64,000 nucleotides of DNA from Girardinichthys multiradiatus (GCF_021462225.1 NC_061808.1:17211119-17275118); one strand, 5' to 3'; positions 41,335 through 53,929 are shown, counted from the first letter of the stretch. The notes: generated from the sequence alone by a model not told the origin. Numbers and translations: made by a program.

Positions 41335-42952
41335 CACTGCCTTTCAAAAGTATTCATACCCCCTGAACTTTTTCACAATGTGTCATATTACATCCACAAC
41401 ATACAGTGTATTTTATTGGAATTGTATAGGATAGACGGACCAAAGCAGAATAGAAGGAAACAGATACATGGATTTAACATGTTTTAACAAATAAAAATCA
41501 GAAAAGTGTGGTTTGTATGTATATGTATTCAGCCCCCCTTAATATGATACCCCTACATAACATATAGTGCAAACAATTGCCTCCAAATGTCACCTAAGAG
41601 TCTACTTCAATGTAATCTGATGTCAGTATAAAAATCACTGTTCTTCAAATGCCTCAGAGGTTTGTTGGCAAGCATGAATGAACAAACAGCATCCTGAAAA
41701 CCAAGGAACACAACAAACAGGTCAGAGAGAAAGCTGTGGAGAAGTTTAAAACAGGCTTAAGTTGTACAACAATAGCCTTAGACTTGAGCATCCCACAGAG
41801 TACCATCTTACATCTGAAAATGGAAAGAGTATGGCATTAATGCAAACCTACCAAGAGACAGCTGTCCACCTGACAGCCCTGGCAAGGAGAACATTATTCA
41901 GAGAGACAATCAAGTCACTCATGGTAACTCTGGAGTTTCACAGCTCAGGTGGGAGAATCTGTTGACGGAATAGTTTTATTTTGTGCACTTCACAAATCTA
42001 ATGTTATTGGAAGAGTGGCAATAAAACAGCCATTATTGCAGAAAATGCTTGAAGCTGTAATTGCAGGGAAAGGTGGTTCTTCAAAGTATTGTTTCAAGGG
42101 GGGCTGAATAAATATGCAAGACCCATTTTTCTTTTTTTGTTATAAGTGTTTAATGCATGGATTGTTCTCTTTCCACTTGAAAAATACGCACTACTTTGTC
42201 ACATTACATTTTGTATTGTGACAAAATGGGTATAACACCAGTGGGTATGAATACTTTTGAAAACCCTTGTACTTGTACTTGTCGTCTTCCGCTTTATCCG
42301 GGACCGGGTCGCGGGGGCAGCAGACTCAGCAGAGACGCCCAGACGTCCCTCTCCCCAGACACCTCCTCCAGCTCCTCCGGTGGGAGCCCAAGGCGTTCCC
42401 AGGTCAGCCGAGAGACATAGTCCCTCCACCGTGTCCTGGGCCGTCCTCTGGGCCTCCTCCTGGTGGGACGTGCCTGGAACACCTCCCGAGGAAGGCGTCC
42501 AGGAGGCATCCGGTATAGATGCCTGAGCCAGCTAAACTGGCTCCTCTCGATGTGGAGGAGCAGCGGCTCTATTCCGAGCCTCTCCCGGATGGCCGAGCTC
42601 CTCACCCTATCTCTAAGGGAGTGCCCGGCCACCCTATGGAGGAAGCTCATTTCAGCCACTTGTATCCGGGATCTCGTTCTTTCGGTCATGACCCAAAGTT
42701 CATGGCCATAGGTGAGGGTAGGAACGTAGACCGACCGGTAAATCGAGAGCTTCGCTTTTCGGCTCAGCTCTCTCTTCACCACAACGGATCGGCACAGCGC
42801 CCCCATTACTGCGGCAGCCGCACCGATCCGTCTGTCGATCTCCCGCTCCATTCTTCCCTCACTCGTGAACAAGAGATACTTGAACTCCTCCACTTGTGAC
42901 AGGAACTCCCCTCCAACCTGAAGAGGACAAGCCACCCTTTTGAAAACCACTG
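41335..42952. mobile_element. Tc1-like element interrupted by a LINE insertion
   Basis: The left end CACTGCCTTTCAAAAGTATT follows TA at 41333-41334. The right end is split: GTATGAATACTTTTGAAAACC at 42245-42265 and the final CTTTTGAAAACCACTG at 42937-42952, followed by TA. The interior matches the 10.9 kb and 18 kb copies but is decayed. Without the LINE the element is about 940 bp. Confidence 0.8.
42266..42936 (-). mobile_element. 3' end of a jockey/L2-like LINE, opposite strand
   Basis: The open frame 42950-42294 on the - strand encodes the reverse transcriptase tail without a stop, with the same words as the copy at 2.1 kb (EFKYL, TYGHELWVMTERTRSRIQ, GRRPRGRPRTRWRDYVSRL). The repeated tail CTTGTACTTGTACTTGT lies at the low-coordinate end. 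A 12-bp duplication CTTTTGAAAACC at 42254-42265 and 42937-42948 flanks it. That is a LINE target site duplication, and it puts this insertion after that of the Tc1-like element. Confidence 0.88.
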
Positions 42953-45900
42953 TAAGTTAATAAACTGTAGTGCATTTGCATTTTTTACTTAGCACATAAT
43001 ATTGGTATAATGTTAGTTTAACACAGTGAACAGATTAAGAATAAAATGGCACCATACAATCCTCTCATTAAAAGGGGTCTTGCAAAACAAATGTTTGCAA
43101 AATATTTGTATATAGGAGATGAGCAGCGTTGCTAAGTTTCTCATGAATAAAAGTTATTATAATATGTTATGACTTAATCAAACACCCGAAAATTGTCTGC
43201 TTATGAATAGCCAGAACTTTATAAATAAATTGCTATATAAAATTGTTTTGCTAAGATAAAATTATCTTTAAGCATTAGAATTCAGTTCAAAAAGTCTTAT
43301 TTTGGGAATGAGCCACCAACACCATCCTTACAGTTAATTTTACTATAAAAATATTTTTCTTTGAACCTCTAATTTAGCATGCAACTAATAATGCACTTAT
43401 GTTGTAACCGGTGTTTGGACCCAAAGACTGATTAGGACTTGTATTTGTTTCATTTTTTCTTTTTCTCTCTTTAATCGAATCTCTTCAGGCAGAGAGAACA
43501 TTTTTGTTCTTTTAGTTTTAACCATGAACGTTTTTTAGTTCAATCTCCTGTTTTCTTAATACATTTCCATTAGCTTACCCTAAATTCAAAATGTTTTGTG
43601 ACTAAATGCTAGAAACTTCTATGGCTGGTAGTTCCTGGGATCTGAGATTTCTATATTCTTTTTACAGACAATCTTTATAACACCGGCCAGGAACATATGA
43701 GTTTGTAATCATTTTTAAAGTTGTGTAAATCTTTATAGCAGATGTCAGTACATTTAAATTTAATGGTTGGGAATTTTGTCATAGCCAAGACTGATGTGAT
43801 AGCTTCTTCCAAGTGTAGCACACTCCCACCCCGCTCCCCTTGTGTTTCCTGTTTGTTTCTTTCATTTTGTGTCCTGGAGTGAGAACACACACCACCTAGA
43901 AGAAGTGTCGTAAGACTTGGCACTATTCAAATAGCAAAATTAGTTTCCAAATCTTTTATTGTTTGGTCAAATTTTACCATATAATTACCCCCGGCTACAT
44001 TGTAGTGCCTTCATCATCCTCAGGTCACCCTGTGCCATATATGATCCTGCTTTTTAGTCAATCTTTTACCAACCTCTTTCTTCACTTACGTAACTACTAA
44101 ATCAACTCTTCCCCAATTTTTTCTCCAAACACATGAGAAACATGACCATGCATAAATTGTCCTCCATCCTACACAATTTTCACTAGATTGCCCATAAACA
44201 TTCACATTCTGTTTTGCATTATACTAAAATACTCATAAAAAGGAAGGAGCACTACGTCAAATGATACTATGGTATAATTAATCAATCAGTCTACTACTAC
44301 TTTAACTCAAATTAAAAATTTATTTCTCAGCCCTATGATTTATTTTGAATCAGAGAACATAACCTATTCCAAAGACTCTGAGAAAACCACCATGAGCTAC
44401 TCTACAGGTAGACAGACCAAGATATAGTTGTATGCCTGTACCTGCCTGCTATTTACTGAACAGTGTCATGGCTTTATTGCACCTTTACCTGCTGTTAAAT
44501 ATCCATTATTTCCAATTATCCATTATCCAGAAGAGCACAGGACAAGAATATATTAAAAGTAATTAAAAGGAGACATGTAGTATGGAGTGGATGCGCTAAC
44601 TCTTTATGAAAGTTCCTAAAACAGACCAAAAGTACTGGAGAAAAAATACATAAATGAAACTCATTAAGAAATAAGTAGTGACCTACATTTTGAACATATT
44701 TCTATAAACATGATGCAACAAGATTGTTTTACCTTTTAAATATTTTCTGGCTAAATGATACTTAGGCCTTTTTTGTCTAAAGAACAACTACCAAGGATTG
44801 TCCCTTTTTAAAGTTAATGCACGGCATGGAAAAAAAACCCATTGCAGAACAGGATCGCAGCCTAGGTTCTGATTTGCAACAACTTCATCAGTCCCAAGAA
44901 TGAGTAACAACAATAACTTAATCCAGCAGAGACACCAAGCATGAATGTTCGAAATAGCCATTGAAGACATTTATGTAGGTTATAAAACAATATCCCAAGC
45001 TTGAAACATCTCACTGAGCACTGTTCAGTATGGAACAAATGTAAACTTAAAACATGATTGTTCACCTAAATTGACAGACAGGGAAAGGAGAGCACTAATA
45101 AAAAAAAACGCCAAGAGGCCAATGATAACTCTGAAGGAGCTGAAGAAATCAAAAACTCAAGAAGGAAGACAGAACACGTAAAGACCCGTTCAAAAATTTG
45201 ATTATTATTGAAAAGTGCATATATTTTAATGAAACATGTTATATAGATTAATTGCACACATACTGATGTTTTCAAGCCTTTATTTCTGTTATGTAAGATG
45301 ATTTTCTGCTTACAGCTAATAAAAACACAACATTTAACATTAGGATATTACATCAGACCTATAAAAAAATGTGTTTAATACAAAAAAGTGGGCTTCGTGG
45401 TACGTGTAATACCTTGTTTAAAGGTTTTTTTTTTTTTCCAATGGTATTTTTGGTCTGACAAACGAGTCAGTGATTGTTTTAGCTAGAAATCTCGCCTTAA
45501 TTGAAGAATGGCAAGAAGAAAGCCTTTCCTTCTGAAAGGAAACCATAAGAAGTCCTGTTTGCAGTTTGCCACAAGCAGACAGGGACACAGCCAAATGAGG
45601 GGGCTCTAACAAGATGAGACTAAAACCTTTTGGCCTACATGCAAATTGGTATTTGTGACGGAAAATTAACCCTGCACATAACCTTCAGCACGTTGCACGA
45701 TGGTGCAACCATTAAACATCATGGTTGCACCATCATGCTGTGGGATGCTTTTCTTCAGCAGCAGCTACAAGGTAATAGTTTAGATCAAAGCATGTTCATA
45801 TTTAGTAATGGCCTAGTCCATGTCCTGATCCATTGAAATAATGTTTGGCTGTCTGTGTGACGGACGCATTGTGTGCTTCCCATTGTACCGGGTAAAACCC

Positions 45901-47277
45901 TAAAACAGAAGTCAGGGTTTTACCCAATATAATGGGAAGCACACCTTCAGAAAAGTTTCACTTTTGTCTCATCAGTCCACAAAATATTTTCTCAAAAATC
46001 TGTGGGACCATCAAGGTGTTTTTGAGAGGTCTGAGATGAGCCTTTTCTGTTCTTTTTAGATGGAGAAAGGGTCCAGGTTTTTTAAGGCCCACAAAGACAC
46101 ATCTTTGACACTGGAAACTTCAAATGAAACTTTTATAAGTATTTAATGTTCTGCAGTTTATGAGTAATTAGGCAACTCGTGGGGAATGCACTGATCCTAA
46201 ATATCCACAACTTCCTTTCTACTCTTGAAGTACTTTCTAATGAAAGATAGACTATTCTCATTCATCAGCCGATGAATCCGAAGTGGCAGTGTGTGAAGGC
46301 TGAGACAAAGGTACACAGGTATCTGTCTGTGATGATGTCAGCTTTAGTTACATGAGATCTGAGTGGCTGAAGTAATTAGGCAGGTCAAAGAGAAACACAT
46401 TAGTGGACATGGGTCCACTAATCCTTTGAGAGTGATTTCATAATTAGTCAGTGAATCACAAACTACTGAAGTCTATATTACTGTTAAATGTAAGCCAAGG
46501 TGCTATGTCTCTGAGTTTAAATAAATGCAAGTTAAGAGAAAGTTAAAAACCAGAACATGTAAGATTCTTAGTTCCCTTCAGGTGCCTCGATGCAAGATTT
46601 AATAAGGTGGATGTGAAGTCCTTCGCTTTGCTCTTTGGCCTTTAGGCAAACTGGTAGAGGTCCAACATGTCATTCAACATGTGCAAAAAATCTGATTTGA
46701 TAATATGCTTAAATGGTTCAGTGACCAGGGTAGTCAGAGCCACAGGGAGATTATTGTGCAATGCTTTAGGAGATTTAACCTTTGCTATTAGCACCACAAT
46801 AGATTTCTTCCGTATGCTGGGGGTTTTCTGTTATTCCCGATGAAGAATGGAAAGAATATTATGAAATATCACCCGGCTGCATGGCAAAACATTTCAGTAA
46901 TTTTTTTGTTTGATACCACTGGGAAAGAGTGTTTCCTCCGTTGCAGAAGAAAAACAGATTCACAGAAAATCACCTCATTAATTTTAATGTCCAAGCTCCT
47001 AGTCTCAGCTAATAAAAGTAGTTAGCTGAAGGCTATTTCAGCATCAAGCTTGTTGAAATTATTTTTCTTAACGGATTTTGTTGAGCAAACACACTTTAAT
47101 TAGTAGATTTTTTTGACAGCAAGTATAAGTGCCTTTTGTCTTTTTTTTTTTTTATCGACTCAATACATTCTCAGGTAAATCCGCATAATAAAGACTACAC
47201 TTTTGCAGAACTTAAAAGTTTAGTATTAGAAACCTTTCATGAACTTACCGCGTACATTCGTGAACTGTCATGGAACT
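42953..47277. other. Intergenic DNA beyond acp1, with transposon fragments
   Basis: AT-rich DNA. Fragments of the Tc1-like family appear at about 45005-45840 ('atggcaagaagaaagcctttcc', 'caccatcatgctgtggga'). The acp1 neighbour expected from human synteny, sh3yl1, was not found: no open frame shows its SYLF or SH3 domain. Confidence 0.45.
45871..45943. repeat. Inverted repeat capable of a hairpin
   Basis: GTGTGCTTCCCATTGTACCG and the following GGTAAAACCCT pair with AGGGTTTTACCCAATATAATGGGAAGCACAC after a 12-nt loop. The arms of about 31 nt pair with few mismatches. Confidence 0.8.
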
Positions 47278-47608
47278 CATCAGGTACTTTATTTGTCCTT
47301 ATTGGTTAATTTTCAGTTTGTCAAGTTCTTTTCTAAAACTTAGAGGTAGGTTATTTACCAGAGACCTTGCAAGAATTATAAAGTACTTTCCTGGAATTTA
47401 TCTGGTAGTTCCTCAAAACATCTAAGGTAACTGTATGGAACTTACCTGTTATTTTTAGGACCTGACATTGAAGTTATCAGGTACTTTCTCTCACCTCAGG
47501 GGTTACTTTTCAGCATGTCAAGTCCTTTCCCAGAACTTAGAGATTACTTTATAATATTTACCAGAGACTTTTCCATACTTATCAAGTACTTTCTTGGGAC
47601 CTATCAGG
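47278..47608 (+). repeat. Diverged tandem host repeat that was the target of element B
   Basis: Two copies of about 197 bp start with ATCAGGTACTTT at 47279 and 47476. They share words such as CAGTTTGTCAAGTTC/CAGCATGTCAAGTCC and TTTACCAGAGAC. The second copy is interrupted by element B and continues at 63523 with CTCAAAACAT. Confidence 0.75.
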
Positions 47609-47614
47609 TATATC
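47609..47614 (+). repeat. Target site duplication of element B, left copy
   Basis: TATATC just before the terminus AGAGACATTAAGG. The right copy at 63517-63522 reads TACATC, so five of six bases agree. The host repeat copy nearby has an uninterrupted site at the matching point, which supports these borders. Confidence 0.8.
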
Positions 47615-48590
47615 AGAGACATTAAGGACATCCTTCAATCAAACGAGGTGTGAACATTTTGACAGGTGGGCGGGACTTCCGGTGGCTGGGACATCCTAGG
47701 GCGGGACTTCCGGTGGCTGGGGCTTCCTGTGACGTAACCGGATATCATCATTAATCGGATGTTGTCATTAGCCGGATATCATCATTAATTGGATGTTGTC
47801 ATTAACCGGAAGTTGTCATTACAAGGAAGCGAATCTTTCTAATTGTATGTTTTTAGATGTTTTTTACATCTAAAAACAAACCATGTAGTTTCTCCACTTT
47901 AAAAGGTCACTCAATTTAATGCAGGCACATCACACGAAATTCTGATAAAAAGAGAGAACCTGACAGATTGTAAATTCATTTTGTTTTAACACAGGGGGTT
48001 ATTTAGATGCTATTTAGAAAAGAAGGATGAATTGGCTTCTGTTGTAGAGATGATCTAAAACAGAGAAACCAATGAACTGAAAAAAATTGTTATGAGTGCT
48101 AAGCATCCTGTTTCCAAATTAGAAATGGATTCTACAGCTAAAAGACTTTGTTTGGAATCATGAGAGACTCCATTTGGTAAAATGGATGATAATTTTACTT
48201 ACCTTAAGCTTTTCTTTTTTTCATCTTAGAGCAATAGTTATTGATGATTTAGAGAAAATAGTTTTCTCCTCATTCCACGTGGGAGCCAGAGGTTGTAACC
48301 AGTATGTCTATGTAAAACGTAACAAGAAACTGAAAATATAAAAAATAAAGGTTATAAAATCCTCAGACATGTCACTGTTTATTGAATTAAAGCAGACAAC
48401 TTGTGTATTGTCTCAGACAGTCTTCACACCAACTGTAGTCAAAAGTAATCAAGAGGAAAATAGCACTTTCCTGGCTATAAGTCTGGAGCATTGTCTGACA
48501 ATACACATCCACTGTTTAATGAATTAACGCGTCTGCGCTGTTGCTGAGGTGTCTCGGGGGGTATGGCCAAGGGGCGTAACTAAGCGCGCT
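47615..48590 (+). repeat. Element B left terminal inverted repeat (976 bp)
   Basis: Matches the reverse complement of 62572-63516 down to AGCGCGCT at 48583-48590. It is 31 bp longer than the right copy because the GGCGGGACTTCCGGTGGCTGG block is doubled near 47670-47720. Otherwise only scattered single differences are seen. Confidence 0.95.
47733..47822 (+). repeat. Alternating short repeats near the element B terminus
   Basis: Units of CCGGATATCATCATTAAT and (T/C)GGATGTTGTCATTA alternate with a period of about 32 bp. The mirrored set is at about 63339-63425. The position near the end fits a protein-binding or replication-origin role, which is inference. Confidence 0.75.
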
Positions 48591-48744
48591 GAAGGTGGTG
48601 CAGTCAGTCATCCCTGGTTCTATCGAGAGATACAGCGCAATCTTTACTGGGAGATCGGCTTCAAATATGGTAGCTAAAAGTTTATTTTTAACCAATTACA
48701 CTGAAATATTTTTAGAACACTTGTAAGGAGAAGCTGAAAAAAAA

Positions 48745-49898
48745 AAGTCGGAAAATATTTCAGGAAACGAAGAAGGTGAACATTCTGCTTCTATCGAAAG
48801 ATACAACGCAGTCTTCAGTAGTAAGTATTCATCTTTAAGAATTCCTTAAGTGCTTGTGAATGCTAGTTGGATAATAATAATGTTTAACTTATATTCTTTA
48901 GAACCCACAAGTGATGAGCTGGATGGTATCGTTTTTACACAGTCCGACTATGGTAATTATTAACTGCAACAATAACATCTAGTTTAGTCAACTGGTGAAT
49001 GCTATTTTGTGATTTTAAAAGTAAATGAGATAAATTCTACTTACAGATTTAACAAGAGCCTGAACGCTGGAGAGGTCAGCGTTTGTAACCGTCTGGCTCC
49101 GAAAAAATCAAAGTTGAGACGGAAACTTGTCTTTAAAAAAGACAATCCGATCCCAGCTAAACATGAAATAGAGGACGAAACCATTCATGTACCACAGTCC
49201 CCTGACCGTGCGCCGGAAAAATTAACAGCTCCGGAAGAGGAGAGTGAGTAAAAAAAAAAAATATATATATATATATATATATTTCTAAGCATATGTTTTC
49301 ACAGGTCTATGCGATATTGCAGACTTGATTTAACCCCTGGTAAAACATTTTACAGATATATCGAATGATTTAATCCAGAGCCCAAGCCTGGATAACATTC
49401 AGCAGAACTGTAGCAGTTCAGTGCAGGAAGAGTTGGAACCGCCCGGAACCGTTCAAATACCCCGTGTACGGAGTAAGTTATAGTTATATTCAAATCTTCA
49501 CAGAAACAAGATTTTTTTTTTTTTCAAAAGACCTGCATTGTAAGGTAACTTTATTTTGTTTCACAAAATATCTTAAATTGAGGAAAAGACGGCGACTCTG
49601 TGCTCTGTATACCAGGGCAAGGCTTGTTAAAGGTTTATTGAATGGTAAGTTTAATTCTTCTTATACTCATTTACCTACTGAATTAATTCGCATATTTCAT
49701 AAATTTATTTTTTTCTTTATCTTTCCAGAGGCAACGTTGATGGTGGAGCAGATTTCATCGAGACCTGGACAGCAACAGCGCAGACAGAGAATTCCCCTAT
49801 CCTTACGTGACCGTTGTAATAAAGCATCATGTTTAACGCTTCTGGCAGCATGTCAGACATTGTTAGTGAAACATTGCGCTGATATCAAGGTCATTTAA
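48745..49898 (+). pseudogene. Decayed homologue of the seven-exon left-arm gene (element B)
   Basis: The homologous exons can be placed by alignment to element A: exon 1 48745-48820, exon 2 48902-48952, exon 3 49047-49248, an exon matching A's exon 5 at about 49357-49471, exon 6 around 49566-49644, exon 7 49732-49898. The start ATG of A is AAG here (48745-48747). Exon 3 loses the frame and meets TGA at 49061. A's exon 4 has no counterpart. The acceptor of exon 6 has AA where A has AG. Exon 7 and its acceptor remain intact. The product could not be made as in element A. Confidence 0.8.
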
Positions 49899-49944
49899 AC
49901 TGATCCCTGGGTCTTCTTCTTCTTCTTCTGATACTCATGTTAAT

Positions 49945-52900
49945 ATGGAAAGCCAGATCACACATGCGCTGAATGAGATAAGGAATGTTGTTGCTCATCT
50001 TAATGAAAGTCCTATTAATGCTGATGTAGCAGATAACATCGGGTTAAATGCATCTCCTGCTAACAGTGAAAATGTAATAAATCAAAATCTGTACAGTGAC
50101 CTTTTAAGCTCATTAGAACAGGCTGTTGAAGATTTAAATAGAACACCGTCTCCATCCAGCATTCAGCAAAAAAAATCAGCTGACTTACAAATTCCTTCAA
50201 CGTCACACGCCGCTGATCATACTGGGCAGCATGGCGGCAATTTCAATCCAGAGGTTGCAGTAAACCCTGATCAGATTGAGGGAGATCCTCCTGCGACTGT
50301 TGAACGTGAACATTTTAATAACATTGAAATAAGGAGACCTTTCACCATCCCGCCTCCCTGCCCTGGTCATGTTCTTGATCTTGCTACAATCTATGTAAAC
50401 ATCATGCATATTCTCACTGAATTAACCGATACTGCAAGATCTTTAGCCAGACGTAACGATGTTGTGCAGCTAGAATTAGTCGGGGAAAATCTGAACCGTA
50501 ACGTCACGTTTACCATTAACGATGATGGGAATATGATTCTGCCTGCTTTTGAGGATTTTCTGGATGAGTTAGTACAGTCCAACGCTGAAATGCCTGCAGA
50601 TAATAACCTGGAATTTGTTCTACAGGTAGTTAATGACCCTGCAGGAGGGTCAAAACGTAACGTTAAAGGAACGTTAGACTGTGAACTGATTAATAAGAAA
50701 AAGCGTCACCTGTATAGTGTAGATAATACCGGTAATCAGTTAGGCTTTGCCATAAGTCTTGCACACGTCTCTGACTCTAACCTTACTGATAATCAGGCTT
50801 TAAAGCTGGGGAGGGAGTGGCAACGCAGGGCTGGTTTAGATGATCAGACAGTAGTAACTTTCAGCGACATTGGTAAATTTGAAAACATTCTAAAGAGAAA
50901 AATTGTAGTGTTTCACAGAACCGTTACAGACTCTGCAGCTCTGTGTAAATTTGAGACCAGTTTCCCTGATCGATCAAACCCTCTCTTTCTGCTGTTATTT
51001 CAAGGTCACTACTATGGGATAAAAAATCTCAAGGGTTTTATAGGATCGAGATACATCTGTGCATATTGTTACGGGAGCTATGAAAAGCCAGACACACACC
51101 ATTGTGAAGGCTATTGTCCGGTGTGTCACTCATACCAGTGTATGCGTGAAATTAACGAACTTGTCGCCTGTGCAGGTTGTCACAGAATCTGTCGTAATTC
51201 TTCATGTTTCAGCAGACACAGGGAACCTCGCAAAAGACCTAGTGCTGACAGGCCCATGAGTGACTGTGAGTTGGTAAAACTGTGCAAGGTGTGCAAAAGG
51301 ATATACGTTATTCCAAGCAGCAAGCAGGATAAACCACACGTGTGTAATGTAAAATGCCGTATTTGCGGTGAGAATATACCTCCTGATTTAGATGTGACGT
51401 GCGATGGTCATCTGTGTTACATTCAAACCGCCCAAGCCTGTAATCAGTTAGATGATAAACTGGTTTTTTATGATTTTGAATGCTTCATCGATGAGAATGG
51501 TGTGCACATCCCCTATCTGGTCTGTGTTAAAACGCTGAAAGGTGAGGAATGGCATGCTTATGGATTGAATTGCACCCAAAAATTACTTCTCCATTTCAGG
51601 AGACCGATGTACAGAGGCTTTACCTCAATAGTCCACAACGCACGTGGGTATGACAGCTACCTGTTTCTCACAGTTATGCTGCAGTTAGGCATTAAACCTC
51701 ATCTCATCATGCAGGGAAGTAAAGTTCTCTGTTTAACCGACCCTGATTACAGGTTAAAATACATTGATAGTCTGTCCTTCATGTGTATGAAGCTTAGTGC
51801 GAAGCCGAAAGCATTAGGTTTTAGTGATAAGACCAAAGGTTTTTTCCCCCACCTATTCTCGTCTGAGCAACATCTCCAGTATGTGGGGTCTTTTCCTCCT
51901 CCATCTTCCTACGCTGTAGAACGCATGAGCCTTCAAGAACAACAGGTGTTTAGCAGCTGGTACAGAGAAGCGAGCAAAGGGGTCTTTGACTTTGAGAAGG
52001 AAGCTCTTCGTTATTGTAAAAATGATGTGGACATTCTTTATCAAGGTTGTGTTAAATTCAGGGATGAGTTCTTTAAGGAGACAAGTGTGGATCCGCTTAA
52101 ATGCGTCACGATAGCCTCAGCCTGCATGAAGGTTTTTGTAACCAATTTCCTTCCTCCTAAAACCTTGGCCATCCCCTCACCTCTGGACTACAGGCGTAGT
52201 AGTAAGACGTTTTCTAGTACGTCCATTCAATGGCTTGGCTGGATTTCAGACAGCAGAAAAATTGACATCGAACATGCATTAAACATGGGGGAAAGGAAAA
52301 TTGGTCCATATTCTGTGGATGGGTATGCAGAGATTAACGGTGTCAAAGTTGCGTTTGAATTTTACGGCTGTTTTTTCCACGGCTGTAAAAAGTGTTACAT
52401 GCCTCATGACAAGCATCCTTTGAGAGGGGTAGCATTTGAACAGTTTTACGCAGCCACTGTTGAGAGAAGCAAGGTGCTCCAAACTGTGTACGGTCTTTGT
52501 CTCGAGGTTATCTGGGAGCATGAGTGGACTGAAATGAAAAAATCAGACCTAGGGGTGATCAGCTTTCTTGAGAAAGTTAATGCACCCGAACCGCTATCAC
52601 CCCGAGATGCTCTGTATGGTGGACGCACCAGTCCTATGAGGTTGAGGTACACAGCGGGGGCAGGTGAAACTGTACACTGGATTACTGTGTACTGTGGATT
52701 ACACATCTCTGTACCCCTATGTAAATGCTAGCTGCGTCTTTCCCCTCGGGCACCCCACCGTCATTTACAAACATTTTGATGACCCCAGCAGCTACTTTGG
52801 CCTCATCAGAGCTGTGGTCTATCCGCCACGAGGGCTCTTTTTCCCTGTTTTGCCTTACAGAACATCCCAAGGTAAACTGGTGTTTACTCTCTGCCGCACA

Positions 52901-53929
52901 TGTGCTGAAATAAATAACCAGTCAGGTCCCTGCAGGCATAATGATGAGGACCTAGCTCTGACAGGTGTGTGGGTGAGTGTAGAGTTTTGTAAAGCGCTGC
53001 AGTGTGGTTATCGCCTAGCTAAAATCACTGAAGTTTGGCATTTTGAGAAGACCAGCGACACAATCTTTAAAGGTTACATTCACTGCTTTTTAAAGGGTAA
53101 GCAGGAGGCTTCAGGCTACCCATCTGAAGCGGTGGATGAGGAGAGCAGGTCAAAGTATGTCGCAGACTACAAACTCCACCAGGGTATCCAATTAGACGCA
53201 GGCAAAATCGAGGTGAACCCTGCCAAAAGACAGGTAGCGAAACTGTGCTTAAACAGCTTTTGGGGAAAGTTTGCGCAGCGAAGTGATCTGTCTCAGACCA
53301 CAGTCATCACTAACCCTGATGAGTTTTTCAGCTTCATGTTCTTGAGTAAATACAGGGTTAACTACTTCCATTTCTTCAACCCTGAAATGTGTGTAGTGCA
53401 GTGGAACTACAGCAAACGTGTCATCTTTCCCCCAAGCAAGGTAAACAATGTGTTTATTGCAGCATTCACCACCGCTTATGCGCGTTTAAAACTTCTCAGC
53501 AGCATGGAGCAATTGCAGGACAGATTGATTTATGTGACAAAAAGTGGTGAAACTCCTCTGGAGTTGGGGAATTATCTGGGTGATCTTACTGACGAGCTCG
53601 CAGGAGACAGCATTTCGGAGTTTGCATCAACAGGACCCAAGAGTTATGCATATCAAACCAAAAGCCAGAGAAAGCTAGTGATACGTGCTAAGGGTATCAC
53701 TCAGACGCATGAATGCAGCGAGAGGGTCAATTTGGACAGCATCAAAGGGCTGCTCCAGGGCTACTTACAGGGGTCAACTGAGGGTGTCATTGAAATCCCT
53801 CAGCACACGATCAGGAGGGATAAAAAGAGATTCCTCTTAAGAAATGCTGCATTTGTTAAAAGGTTTCGGTTGGTGTATGACAAGAGATGCCTTTTTTCTG
53901 ACGGGACAACTCTGCCTTTCGGTTGTTAG
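49945..53929 (+). pseudogene. Protein-primed DNA polymerase B (element B), frameshifted and missing motif C
   Basis: Replicative polymerase of the element. The first frame (49945-52731, 928 codons) has a variable N-terminal region, a Cys/His-rich zinc-finger-like block at residues 365-500, Exo I in FYDFECF near 510, Exo II in HNARGYDSY near 565, Exo III in YCKNDVDIL near 690, and the conserved EFYGCFFHGC. The second frame (52664-53929) starts just before motif A, DYTSLYPYVN, and has motif B in LCLNSFWGKFAQR. The frame changes at an imperfect short duplication around 52668-52704 (two copies of a TGTAC..GGATTAC word). Where the YxDTDS motif C is expected, only LIYVTKSGE appears near 53530, so the second catalytic aspartates are missing. 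This copy is inactive. Confidence 0.93.

Noticed and set aside
40588..47277. sh3yl1, expected next to acp1 from human synteny
   Set aside because: No SYLF or SH3 domain wording was found on either strand; the region is transposon fragments and AT-rich DNA. It may lie outside the window or elsewhere.
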